Of a DNA stretch of 64,000 nt, positions 27,080-37,417 are shown in pieces (positions within the stretch are counted from its first letter, which is position 1; each line of letters begins with the position of its first letter). The DNA lies in NCBI RefSeq assembly GCF_004283755.1, contig NZ_SHMH01000002.1, positions 372,001-436,000 on the forward strand. Reading direction: 5' to 3'. This DNA comes from Pseudoxanthomonas winnipegensis (GTDB taxonomy: Bacteria > Pseudomonadota > Gammaproteobacteria > Xanthomonadales > Xanthomonadaceae). A program made the translations under genes and the position numbers. Under the pieces are notes generated by a model. It made no database searches. It had not been told where the DNA came from and was given only the letters and a program-made list of their open reading frames with translations.

Positions 27080-27203
27080 GGGAAGGCCCCAGCGGAGTCC
27101 CCAAAAGGGGATTGCCACAAGCTCCGCTCTACAGGACGGGGCGATGCTCGGGGAAGGCCTCAGCGGAGTCCCCAAAAGGGGATTGCCACAAGCTCCGCTC
27201 TAC
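27080..27203. repeat. Pair of 53-bp direct repeats
   Basis: Positions 27080-27132 and 27151-27203 are identical except for one base (GGCCCCAG against GGCCTCAG), with an 18-bp spacer. Each unit contains an internal hairpin CCCC-AAAA-GGGG and ends in GCTCCGCTCTAC, which is complementary to the palindrome at 26969. It is a local tandem duplication of an intergenic element. Confidence 0.9.
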
Positions 27204-27227
27204 GAGGCAGAACGATCCTCGGGCCAC

Positions 27228-28436
<1,209 letters not shown>

Positions 28437-28449
28437 GCGCTTGCTCCGT

Positions 28450-29094
28450 TCAGTGCGCCAGGGTCAGGCCGGTCAGGCGCTGCAGTTCCTCGATGGACAG
28501 GCCATCGACCAGTTCGACCACGCGCGCCCCGTCGGGGCCGAGGTCGAACACGCCTAGGTCGCTGTAGACCCGGCTGACGCAGCGCAGGCCGGTCAGCGGA
28601 TAGCTGCATTCGGCGACCAGCTTGCTCTCGCCGGTCTTGGTCAGCAGATCCATCATCACGTAGGTCTGCTTGGCGCCGATGGCCAGGTCCATCGCACCGC
28701 CGACGGCGGGGATGGCGTCGGGCGCGCCGGTGCTCCAGTTGGCCAGGTCGCCATGCTGGGAGACCTGGAAGGCGCCCAGCACGCAGATGTCCAGGTGGCC
28801 GCCGCGCATCATCGCGAACGAATCGGCGTGGTGGAAATAGCAGCCGCCGGTCAGCAGCGTCACCGGCTGCTTGCCGGCGTTGATCAGGTCCGGATCCTCC
28901 TGGCCCGGCGCGGGCGCCGGTCCCATGCCGAGCAGGCCGTTCTCGCTCTGCAGGAAGATCTCCTTGTCCGCCGGCAGGTAGTTGGCCACCTGGGTGGGCA
29001 GGCCGATGCCCAGGTTCACGTAGGCGCCCTCGGGGATGTCGCGCGCCACGCGCGCGGCCATCTGCTCGCGGGTCATGCGCTGGTAGCCGCTCAT
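28450..29094 (-). CDS. pcaJ: 3-oxoadipate CoA-transferase, beta subunit
   Basis: A 214-residue subunit of the succinyl-CoA:3-oxoadipate CoA-transferase. The catalytic glutamate lies in the SENG motif ([13 protein letters not shown], about residue 50). [15 protein letters not shown] and [15 protein letters not shown] are further family segments. The start overlaps the pcaI stop by four bases (ATGA), ensuring equal synthesis of the two subunits. Confidence 0.95.
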   Translation of the reverse strand: MSGYQRMTREQMAARVARDIPEGAYVNLGIGLPTQVANYLPADKEIFLQSENGLLGMGPAPAPGQEDPDLINAGKQPVTLLTGGCYFHHADSFAMMRGGHLDICVLGAFQVSQHGDLANWSTGAPDAIPAVGGAMDLAIGAKQTYVMMDLLTKTGESKLVAECSYPLTGLRCVSRVYSDLGVFDLGPDGARVVELVDGLSIEELQRLTGLTLAH

Positions 29095-29771
29095 GCGCGG
29101 GCCTCCGCGTGGCCGACCGCGACCACGCGCTGGACGAAGATGCCGGGGGTGACGACGGCTTCGGGATCGAGCCCGCCGAGTTCGACCACCTCGTGGACCT
29201 GGGCGATGGTGCACTTGGCCGCCATGGCCATCAGCGGGCCGAAGTTGCGCGCGGTCTTGCGGTACACCAGGTTGCCCCAGCGATCGCCGCGGTGCGCCTT
29301 GATCAGCGCGACGTCGGCGTGGATCGGGTACTCGAGCACGTAGTGCCTGCCGTCGATCTCGCGGGTTTCCTTGCCGGCGGCCAGTTCGGTGCCGTAGCCG
29401 GTCGGGGTGAAGATGGCGCCCAGCCCGTTGCCGGCGGCGTGGATGCGCGCGGCCAGGTTGCCCTGCGGCACCAGCTCCAGTTCGATCTCGCCGGCGCGGT
29501 AGGCCGCATCGAAATGCTGCGAGTCGCTCTGCCGCGGGAACGAGCACACGATCCTGCGCACGCGCTTGTGCTTGATCAGCGCCGCCAGGCCGGTCTCGCC
29601 GTTGCCGGCGTTGTTGTTGACGATGGTCAGCTCGCGCGCGCCGTGTTCGATCAGCGCCTCGATCAGCGCGTCGGGCATGCCGGCCGTGCCGAAGCCGCCG
29701 ATCATCACCGTGGCGCCGTCGCGGATATCGGCCACCGCCGCCGCGCACGAGGGCAGGGTCTTGTCGATCAT
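29091..29771 (-). CDS. pcaI: 3-oxoadipate CoA-transferase, alpha subunit
   Basis: A 226-residue subunit with the CoA-transferase family I alpha signature DGATVMIGGFGTAGMPDALIEAL and NNNAGNGETGLAAL. Together with PcaJ it activates beta-ketoadipate with succinyl-CoA. The start MIDKTLPSC at 29771 fits the family; the open frame upstream looks like leader sequence. It is the first gene of the pcaIJF block and has a paired PcaR-like box and a TTGACG -35 element about 130 bp upstream. Confidence 0.95.
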   Translation of the reverse strand: MIDKTLPSCAAAVADIRDGATVMIGGFGTAGMPDALIEALIEHGARELTIVNNNAGNGETGLAALIKHKRVRRIVCSFPRQSDSQHFDAAYRAGEIELELVPQGNLAARIHAAGNGLGAIFTPTGYGTELAAGKETREIDGRHYVLEYPIHADVALIKAHRGDRWGNLVYRKTARNFGPLMAMAAKCTIAQVHEVVELGGLDPEAVVTPGIFVQRVVAVGHAEARA

Positions 29772-29899
29772 GGCATCACCGCGCCGCCGCCGGCCGCGCG
29801 CGCTTGGGCAATCAGGGACATCGAAGTCGCATCCTCTCGCTTGGACAGTCCGCGCGCGCAAGCCGCGCGGGCCGTCAAGGTGGACCGCGCGAAAAACCG

Positions 29900-29938
29900 C
29901 GTCAATCCGAATATCGGTTTTAAGTTCGTTATTCGCAC
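29900..29938 (-). promoter_or_regulatory. pcaI promoter -35 with paired PcaR-like boxes
   Basis: Plus-strand boxes are ATCCGAATATCGGTT (29905-29919) and GTTCGTTATTCGCAC (29924-29938), starting 19 bp apart. The second resembles the PcaR/PcaU box GTTCGATAATCGCAC known from Pseudomonas and Acinetobacter. On the minus strand a TTGACG -35 hexamer (29900-29905) abuts the inner box, with CACCTT 17 bases further as a weak -10. PcaR would sit directly behind RNA polymerase, as expected for an activator. Confidence 0.7.
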
Positions 29939-29997
29939 AAACTGGACCAAAGTCGAATCCCTCGCCTGGGCCGGCATCCGCGCGTCCGCGCCGGAGC

Positions 29998-31305
29998 TCA
30001 GCGCGCCGGCTGCAGACGCATCGTCAGTACCGCGGCAATGGCCACCAGCAGCGGCAGGGCCAGCACGTAGTACAGGTTGGCCGGCTGCCAGCCGGCGTCG
30101 ACCAGCACGCCGACGGTCATCGGCGAGAGGATCGCGCCGACGCGGCCGATGCCGATCGCCCAGCCCAGGCCGGTGGTGCGCACGGTCGGCTCGAACACGA
30201 TCGGCGCCACCGCGTACAGGCCGGCCATCGAGCCGAACAGCGCGGCGCCGATCACGAAGGCCACCGGGAAGGCCAACTGCAGCTGCGTGCCCAGCGAGGC
30301 GAACACCACCATGCCCAGCGCGGCGATCAGGAAGCTGGTCGCGGTCAGCCGCGGCAGGGCGAAGCGCGCGGCCAGCCAGCCGAACAAGGCCCCGCCGATG
30401 ATGCCGCCCAGGTTCAGCAGCACCCCGCCGGTGACGCCCTGCTCGGCCGACAGCCCGGCCTGCACCAGCAGCTTGGGCGTCCAGCTCAGCACGAAGTAGA
30501 AGGCGAACATGTGCATGAAGAAGCCCAGCGCGATCAGCACGCTGTTGCGGCGCAGGCGCGGCGTGAACAGCGCCGCGTAGCCCGCCTTCTCCGGCGCCGG
30601 CGGCACCGGCGGCAGCGCGTCCAGCTTCGGGGCACGCATGCGCGCCAGCAGCGCGTTGAGCCGGGCCAGCGCGTCGGGCGGGCGCCGGCTGAGCAGGAAG
30701 TCCAGCGACTCTGGCAGCAGCGCCAGCACCACCGGGATGCACAGCAGCGAGGCAAGCGCGCCGAAGAAGAACGCCGCGTGCCAGCCCCAGCGCTCCAGCA
30801 GCACCGTGGCGATCAGCCCGCCCAGCGTGGCGCCGATGGGATAGCCGGTGGCCTGCAGCGCCACCGCGGTGCTGCGCCACTTGGGGCTGGCGTATTCGGC
30901 GGTGATCACGCCCACGCCGGCGAGCATGCCGCCGATGCCCAGGCCGGTGAACACGCGCAGCCCGGCCAGCTGCCAGGCATTGCGCGCCAGGCCGGACAGC
31001 GCCATGCCCACGGTCAGGATCACCAGGCACCACAGGATCATCGCGCGCCGGCCGTAGCGATCGGCCAGCGGCGCCAGCACCAGCGAACCGGCGGCCATGC
31101 CGACCAGGCCGGCGCTGAGCATCAGCCCGAGCTCCTTGCCGCTCAGGCCCCAGTCGGCCGACACGTGCGGCGCGGCGAAGGCCATCACCATCACATCGAA
31201 GCCATCGAGCATGTTGAGCAATACGCAGATGGCGATGGCCAGCCACTGGAACGGGCTCATCGACTGCAGCGTGAGCGGGGGCGGGGCGAGGGAAGACTGG
31301 GACAT
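29998..31305 (-). CDS. Aromatic acid:H+ symporter (AAHS family MFS; PcaK/VanK type)
   Basis: A 435-residue transporter with 12 predicted membrane helices. The AAHS signature in helix 1 is LLNMLDGFDVMVMAFAAP, and the MFS loop 2-3 motif is LADRYGRRAMIL. Family members import 4-hydroxybenzoate, protocatechuate or vanillate. It lies between pcaIJ and vanA, divergent from vanA, and has the paired PcaR-like boxes upstream, which suits a PcaK role; VanK is the alternative. The start MSQSSLAPP at 31305 has AAGGAA at a good distance. Confidence 0.9.
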   Translation of the reverse strand: MSQSSLAPPPLTLQSMSPFQWLAIAICVLLNMLDGFDVMVMAFAAPHVSADWGLSGKELGLMLSAGLVGMAAGSLVLAPLADRYGRRAMILWCLVILTVGMALSGLARNAWQLAGLRVFTGLGIGGMLAGVGVITAEYASPKWRSTAVALQATGYPIGATLGGLIATVLLERWGWHAAFFFGALASLLCIPVVLALLPESLDFLLSRRPPDALARLNALLARMRAPKLDALPPVPPAPEKAGYAALFTPRLRRNSVLIALGFFMHMFAFYFVLSWTPKLLVQAGLSAEQGVTGGVLLNLGGIIGGALFGWLAARFALPRLTATSFLIAALGMVVFASLGTQLQLAFPVAFVIGAALFGSMAGLYAVAPIVFEPTVRTTGLGWAIGIGRVGAILSPMTVGVLVDAGWQPANLYYVLALPLLVAIAAVLTMRLQPAR

Positions 31306-31396
31306 GGCGTTCCTTGGCGGGTGTGACGGGCGCGCTTGGATGCGGGCGGACACGGACCGGCGGATGGCGGGCGCCAGTGGCGCGAAAGGCGTTCTA

Positions 31397-31459
31397 CGCT
31401 AGTTTTCGGGAGGCTGCGGGATCAAGTACGAATATCGCCTGATCGTTCGGTATTCGGTC
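31397..31459 (-). promoter_or_regulatory. Permease promoter with paired PcaR-like boxes
   Basis: Boxes GTACGAATATCGCCT (31426-31440) and GTTCGGTATTCGGTC (31445-31459) start 19 bp apart. On the minus strand TTGATC (31420-31425) follows the inner box directly. After 17 bases comes CTAGCG, within the 10-mer CGCTAGTTTT (plus strand 31397-31406). The same 10-mer lies at the same distance from the boxes upstream of quiC. Confidence 0.7.
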
Positions 31460-31678
31460 ATTTCGTACTAGACATCCGTCTAATACCCAGGGGCCTCGAT
31501 CTGGCGCTCGCGGCATGGCCGGGGCGGATGCCGCGAGAGAAGGCGGGCCTCGGTTGCGTTGGGACGCCCCGACGCCGATGCCGGCTTTGGTCTGCCCGAC
31601 AGGCTGCGCGAGCGCGGACTGCCGTCCGTCGAGTCCCGAGCGCGATGCTGCGATGCAGCGTGCGTGACGCCCTCCGTA

Positions 31679-31686
31679 TGTATACA
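31679..31686. promoter_or_regulatory. Distal TGTATACA palindrome, candidate VanR operator
   Basis: A perfect 8-bp palindrome in the context ATGTATACA, 124 bp upstream of vanA. TGTATACA-type half-sites are usual for GntR regulators with an FCD effector domain, and one such gene (vanR) lies directly downstream of vanA. Confidence 0.5.
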
Positions 31687-31784
31687 AAAATCACCGTCGA
31701 GGCCCAGCGTCTGCATCGAAGAAGTGGCGGAAATCCGGATTGATGGACGATTCCGCCGGTGACCATCGACAAAGCTACCCTCCA

Positions 31785-31792
31785 TGTATACA
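31785..31792. promoter_or_regulatory. Proximal TGTATACA palindrome at the vanA ribosome binding site
   Basis: A second copy of ATGTATACA, ending at the AGGAG of vanA. Occupation would block initiation or polymerase clearance. The 106-bp centre distance from the distal copy is close to ten helical turns, so a loop is possible. Confidence 0.55.
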
Positions 31793-31802
31793 GGAGTCCG
31801 CC

Positions 31803-32879
31803 ATGTCCACTGCCGCCCCGCGGTTCCCACTCAATGCCTGGTACGCCGTCGCCTGGGACCATGAAGTCCGGCACGCGCTGCTGCCGCGCAAGTTCTGCAA
31901 TCTCGATGTCGTCCTCTACCGCACCCAGGCCGGCCGCCTGGTGGCGCTGGAAGACGCCTGCTGGCATCGCCTGGTGCCGCTGTCGATGGGACGGCTGCGC
32001 GGCGATGACGTGGTCTGCGGCTACCACGGCTTGGTCTACGACGCCCGTGGCCGCTGCGTGCACATGCCCTCGCAGGAGACGATCAACCCTTCCGCCTGCG
32101 TGCGCGCCTTCCCGGTGGCCGAGCGGCACCGCTACGTCTGGGTCTGGCCAGGCGATCCCGCGCTGGCCGATCCGGCGCTGATTCCGGATTTGCACTGGAA
32201 CAGCGACCCGCAGTGGGCCGGCGACGGCCGCACCATCCAGGTCAAGTGCGACTACCGCCTCGTGCTGGACAACCTGATGGACCTGACCCACGAGACCTTC
32301 GTGCACGGTTCGAGCATCGGCCAGGACGAAGTGGCCGAGTCGCCGTTCCAGGTCACCCATGGCGAGCGCACCGTGACGGTGTCGCGCTGGATGCGCGATA
32401 TCGATGCACCGCCGTTCTGGGCGCGCCAGATCGAGCATGCATTGGGCTACCGCGGCAAGGTCGACCGCTGGCAGATCATCCGCTTCGAGGCGCCGTGCAC
32501 CATCGCCATCGATGTGGGCGTGGCCATCGCCGGCAGCGGCGCGCCCGAGGGCGACCGCAGCCAGGGCGTCAACGGCTACGTGCTCAACACCATCACGCCC
32601 GAGACGGACACCACCTGCCACTACTTCTGGGCCTTCATGCGCAACCACTCGCTGCACGAGCAGTCGATGACCACGCTGCTGCGCGAGGGCGTGAGCGGGG
32701 TGTTCGGCGAGGACGAGGCGGTGCTGGAGGCGCAGCAGCGCGCGATCGACGCGCATCCGGACCACGCCTTCTACAACCTCAACGTCGATGCCGGCGGCAT
32801 GTGGGCGCGGCAGCTGATCGAACGCATGGTCGCGCGCGAGCAACGCGGCCACGCGCTCGACCTGCGCCTGGTCGGCTGA
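31803..32879 (+). CDS. vanA: Vanillate O-demethylase, oxygenase subunit
   Basis: A 358-residue Rieske non-heme iron oxygenase that demethylates vanillate to protocatechuate plus formaldehyde. The [2Fe-2S] ligands are in ACWHRLVPLS and CGYHGL (CxH...CxxH, about residues 47-70). The mononuclear iron site follows in DNLMDLTHETFVHG. AGGAG precedes the start at 31803. It is divergent from the permease and followed 13 bp later by vanR, with the reductase vanB behind that. Confidence 0.95.
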   Translation: MSTAAPRFPLNAWYAVAWDHEVRHALLPRKFCNLDVVLYRTQAGRLVALEDACWHRLVPLSMGRLRGDDVVCGYHGLVYDARGRCVHMPSQETINPSACVRAFPVAERHRYVWVWPGDPALADPALIPDLHWNSDPQWAGDGRTIQVKCDYRLVLDNLMDLTHETFVHGSSIGQDEVAESPFQVTHGERTVTVSRWMRDIDAPPFWARQIEHALGYRGKVDRWQIIRFEAPCTIAIDVGVAIAGSGAPEGDRSQGVNGYVLNTITPETDTTCHYFWAFMRNHSLHEQSMTTLLREGVSGVFGEDEAVLEAQQRAIDAHPDHAFYNLNVDAGGMWARQLIERMVAREQRGHALDLRLVG

Positions 32880-32892
32880 AGGCGCGCCTGCC

Positions 32893-33654
32893 GTGTCCGC
32901 CTCCACGCCCTTCCGCTCCAGCGCCGCGCAGACCACGCGCGCGCTGCTGGAACTGCGCGACCTGATCCTCGGCGGCGAACTGGCCGCCGGCGAGCGCCTG
33001 TCCGAGCTGGCCGTGGTCGAACGCCTCGGCGTCTCGCGCACGCCGGTGCGCGCGGCCCTGCAGCGCCTGTGCGAGGAGGGCCTGGCCACGGCCCTGCCCG
33101 GCGGCGGCTATGCGGTGGCCGCCTTCAGCGAGCGCGAGGTCGACGACGCGATCGAACTGCGCGGCACGCTGGAGGGCCTGGCGGCGCGGCTGGCGGCCGA
33201 GCGCGGCGCCAGCCAGGCCCAGCTCGACGCGGCTTATGCGCTGCTGGCGCGGATCGATGCGGTGCTGGACTCGGCGCTGACCGAGGACGACTTCGCCGAC
33301 TACGTGCAGCACAACGAGCAGCTGCATGCGCTGCTGATCGCAATGGCCGGCAGCGCGCTGCTCGCGCGCGAGTTCGCCCGCACCGTGCAGCTGCCGTTCG
33401 CCTCGCCCAATGGCTTCGTGATGGCCCAGGCGGTCGCCCCCGAGGCGCGCCTGATCCTGACCCTGGCCCAGGACCAGCACCGCCAGGTGGTCCAGGCTAT
33501 CGCCCAGCGCCAGGGCGCGCGCGCCGAAGCCCTGATGCGCGAACACGCGCGCCTGGCCCAGCGCAACTTCCACCACGCGCTGCGCGACCAGCATGCGATC
33601 GACCGGGTGCCCGGCAACGCGCTGATCCGCCGCCAGCCGCCGTCCACCTCGTAG
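32893..33654 (+). CDS. vanR: GntR/FCD family regulator of vanillate catabolism
   Basis: A 253-residue GntR regulator starting at GTG. The winged helix (about residues 15-80) includes AGERLSELAVVERLGVSRTPVRAALQRLCEEGLA. The FCD effector domain follows, with the metal/ligand histidine positions in YVQHNEQLHALLI and MREHARLAQRNFHHAL. It lies between vanA and vanB rather than beside the pair. In other bacteria VanR of this class represses vanAB and is released by vanillate; the TGTATACA sites upstream of vanA are its likely operators. Confidence 0.88.
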   Translation: MSASTPFRSSAAQTTRALLELRDLILGGELAAGERLSELAVVERLGVSRTPVRAALQRLCEEGLATALPGGGYAVAAFSEREVDDAIELRGTLEGLAARLAAERGASQAQLDAAYALLARIDAVLDSALTEDDFADYVQHNEQLHALLIAMAGSALLAREFARTVQLPFASPNGFVMAQAVAPEARLILTLAQDQHRQVVQAIAQRQGARAEALMREHARLAQRNFHHALRDQHAIDRVPGNALIRRQPPSTS

Positions 33655-33726
33655 CGCGTCGTCGCGTCGCGGCCAGCGTCGCGCGGCGCTCGAACGCACT
33701 CTTCCCATCGCAATCGGAGCCCTGCC

Positions 33727-34710
33727 ATGCGCAAGGACAACCAGTGGTCCCCGCTCCGCGTCGTCGCCGTCGCCGATGCCTGCGACGGCGTGCGCGAACT
33801 CCTGCTCGACCCCGGCGAACACGCGCGCGCCTTCGAGGTCGGCAGTCATCTCGACTTCCGGCTGCCGCTGGAGGGGCGCGAGGACATCCGCTCGTACTCG
33901 CTGGTCGGCGAGCCGCGTGCCGATGGGCGCTACCGGATCGCGGTGCGGGCGATGCCCGACAGTCGCGGCGGTTCGCGCTACATGTGGACCCTGCGGCCGG
34001 GCGATACGGTGCAGGCCTCGGCGCCGAGCAACAACTTCGCGCTCGATGACGGGGCCGAGGAGATCCTGCTGGTCGCCGGCGGGATCGGCATCACCCCGAT
34101 CCTGGGCATGGCCCAGCGCCTGGCGCGCCGGCATCCTGCGTTCCGCCTGCTGTATGCCGGACGCCACGCGGGCGCGATGGCCTACCTGGACGAGCTGCAT
34201 GCCTGCCTGGGTGAGCGCCTGCAGCTGCACTGCAGCGACGCACAGGGCGCGCCGGATCTGGACGCGCAGATCGCCGGCCTGGGCAGCAACGCCGAGATCT
34301 ACGTGTGCGGTCCCTTGGCCATGCTCGAAGCGGTGCGTAAGGCCTGGCACGCCGCGGGCCGTTCGCGCGCACGCCTGCATTTCGAGACCTTCGGCAACAG
34401 CGGCAACGCGCCGGCGCGGCCGTTCGTGGTCAAGCTGCCTGCGCTGGACATGGAGGTGCCCGTGGCCGGCAATCAATCCATGCTCGACGCGCTGGAGGCG
34501 GCTGGCGTGGCGATGATGTCCGACTGCCGACGCGGCGAATGCGGCCTGTGCCAGGTCGAGGTGATCGAGGCAGGCGAAGGCCTGGACCACCGCGACGTCT
34601 TCCTCAGCGACGCCCAGCGCCAGGCCAGCCAGACCGTCTGCGCCTGCGTCTCGCGCGCACTCGGCGCCAGCATCAGCATCGACACCGGCTACCGGCGCGA
34701 CGCGCTGTAG
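33727..34710 (+). CDS. vanB: Vanillate O-demethylase, reductase subunit
   Basis: A 327-residue class IA oxidoreductase that feeds electrons from NAD(P)H to VanA. Domains in order: FMN/FAD-binding barrel with IRSYSLVG (about residues 58-65), NAD-binding domain with LVAGGIGITPILGMAQRL, and a C-terminal plant-type [2Fe-2S] ferredoxin domain with CRRGECGLCQVEV and a last cysteine in CACVS. It is 72 bp after vanR and likely part of one vanA-vanR-vanB transcript. Confidence 0.95.
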   Translation: MRKDNQWSPLRVVAVADACDGVRELLLDPGEHARAFEVGSHLDFRLPLEGREDIRSYSLVGEPRADGRYRIAVRAMPDSRGGSRYMWTLRPGDTVQASAPSNNFALDDGAEEILLVAGGIGITPILGMAQRLARRHPAFRLLYAGRHAGAMAYLDELHACLGERLQLHCSDAQGAPDLDAQIAGLGSNAEIYVCGPLAMLEAVRKAWHAAGRSRARLHFETFGNSGNAPARPFVVKLPALDMEVPVAGNQSMLDALEAAGVAMMSDCRRGECGLCQVEVIEAGEGLDHRDVFLSDAQRQASQTVCACVSRALGASISIDTGYRRDAL

Positions 34711-35088
34711 GGGCGCGTGCGCTGCCCCCTCCCTTTGGCCGCAGGCCAAGGGGAGCTCGAAGTCGCGGCTAGCGACTGAGGGGGAGGGGTGCTCTTCGCG
34801 GCAAAGCTTGAGGAGCGAAAAGCACCCCCTCCCAACCTCCCCCTTTCGCTACGCGAAAAGGGGAGGGGCGTGGCTTGCGGGTTGCTTCCTCAGGCGGTGA
34901 ACGTTGTTGCTCCCTCCCTTTGGCCGCAGGTCAAGGGGAGGGCTGGGGAGGGGTGCTCTTCGCGGGAAGGGTTGAGAAGCGGAAAAGCACCCCCTCCCAA
35001 CCTCCCCCTTCGCTGCGCGAAAGGGGAGGGGCGGGTCTTGCGGGGATGATGGTTTCTCGACTGCCGTTCTTGGGGTTGAACGCGGCTT
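34711..35088. repeat. Tandem imperfect intergenic repeats between vanB and pobA
   Basis: Two diverged copies of one palindromic unit (about 34729-34881 and 34914-35043). Each starts CCCTTTGGCCGCAGG, passes through GGGTGCTCTTCGCGG and AAAAGCACCCCCTCCCAACC, and ends in a hairpin of the CCCTTTCGC-GCGAAAGGGGAGGGG type. The same family recurs at 53.57-53.70 and 55.44-55.55 kb. The unit is probably a non-autonomous intergenic repeat that also acts as a bidirectional terminator between the convergent vanB and pobA genes. Confidence 0.7.
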
Positions 35089-36417
<1,329 letters not shown>

Positions 36418-36419
36418 TC

Positions 36420-37340
36420 ATGCACTTTTCGCAGATGGCCGAGAAGACCGTCCGCCCCGCCGTCGTACCCGCCTTCGGCCTGTATGGCGAGCGCGGCGGC
36501 AGCGCGCCCACCGATGCCCTGCACTGGGAGTCCATCCCCGCGCGCAGCCGTCTGCACGACTGGCACATCCGTCCGCATCGCCATCACGACCTGTCCCAGC
36601 TGCTGTACGTGCAGCGCGGTCCGGCCGGCGTGCAGATCGATGGCGAGGTGCGTCGCATCGCCCGGGCCACGCTGGTGTGGATGCCGCCGCTGCATGTGCA
36701 TGGCTTCGAGTTCCATGCGCGCATCCGCGGTCACATCGTCACCCTGTCCCCGGCGCTGCTGGCGCACTGGACGGCGCAGTGGCCCGAGCTGGCCGCCGCC
36801 CTGGCGCGGCCGGCCTGTCTGGAGGTGGGCCATGACCGCCCGCAGCTGGACGCCTGCTTCGCCGCGATCGCCGGCGAGCATGCGCATGGCCGCGAAGGAC
36901 GCGGGGCGATGCTGCACGCGCTGGCCGGCCAGCTGCTGGTCTGGGCCGCGCGCCGCTGCCTGCACCAGCGCCAGGCCCTGCCCGATGCCGAGCAGGCACG
37001 CGGCGCCGCGCACGTGCGCGCGTTCCTGGGCCTGCTGGATCAGCACTACCGCGAGCACTGGCCGCTGCAGCGCTACGCTGAACAGCTCGGCCTCAGCGCA
37101 GGCCATCTGGGCCTGCTGTGCCGGCAGTTCGCCGATGCCACGCCGCTGGAGTTGGTGCAGCGGCGGGTGATGCTCGAGGCGCGGCGCAGCCTGGTCTACA
37201 CCGCGATGAGCGTGCAGCAGATCGCCGCCTGGCTGGGCTTCGCCGATGCGGCGTACTTCAGCCGCTACTTCAGCCGCAACGCCGGCTGTTCGCCGAACGC
37301 GTTCCGTCGCGCCCGGCAAGGCACCGGCGCGGCGTCGTGA
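36420..37340 (+). CDS. pobR: AraC family regulator PobR (4-hydroxybenzoate)
   Basis: A 306-residue AraC/XylS regulator. The N-terminal cupin domain has HDWHIRPHRHHDLSQLLYVQRG, and the C-terminal domain (about residues 205-300) has two helix-turn-helix motifs, LQRYAEQLGLSAGHLGLLCRQF and MSVQQIAAWLGFADAAYFSRYFSRNAG. This is the PobR/PobC class that activates pobA in Azotobacter and Pseudomonas, distinct from the IclR-type PobR of Acinetobacter. It is divergent from pobA with 86 bp between starts. An internal ATG at 36435 is an equally possible start. Confidence 0.85.
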   Translation: MHFSQMAEKTVRPAVVPAFGLYGERGGSAPTDALHWESIPARSRLHDWHIRPHRHHDLSQLLYVQRGPAGVQIDGEVRRIARATLVWMPPLHVHGFEFHARIRGHIVTLSPALLAHWTAQWPELAAALARPACLEVGHDRPQLDACFAAIAGEHAHGREGRGAMLHALAGQLLVWAARRCLHQRQALPDAEQARGAAHVRAFLGLLDQHYREHWPLQRYAEQLGLSAGHLGLLCRQFADATPLELVQRRVMLEARRSLVYTAMSVQQIAAWLGFADAAYFSRYFSRNAGCSPNAFRRARQGTGAAS

Positions 37341-37417
37341 CCGCGCCAGCGCGCGCCGTCGGCGCCAGCGTAGATCGCGCTCCACGCAAGCCATGCAAGC
37401 GCCGAGCGCGACGGCCG

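Larger units (their letters stand above)
26920..27227. other. Repeat-filled gap between pcaF and pcaH
   Basis: About 300 bp without a gene. It contains a palindrome of the GTAGAGCGGAGC-TT-GCTCCGCT type at 26969-26989, a GTTGCT hexanucleotide tract at 26988-27038 and two 53-bp direct repeats at 27080-27132 and 27151-27203. I see no promoter I would trust, so pcaHG may depend on the pcaIJF transcript. Confidence 0.65.
31306..31802. other. Divergent regulatory region between the AAHS permease and vanA
   Basis: About 500 bp without a gene. The left part holds the permease promoter with the PcaR-like boxes (31397-31459). The right part holds two TGTATACA palindromes (31679-31686 and 31785-31792) and the vanA ribosome binding site. 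The 200 bp in between shows no feature I can support. Confidence 0.6.

Noticed and set aside
27080-27203. Two repeat units as the start of a CRISPR array
   Set aside because: Only two 53-bp units with an 18-bp spacer and no cas genes nearby. The unit has features of intergenic palindromic repeats.
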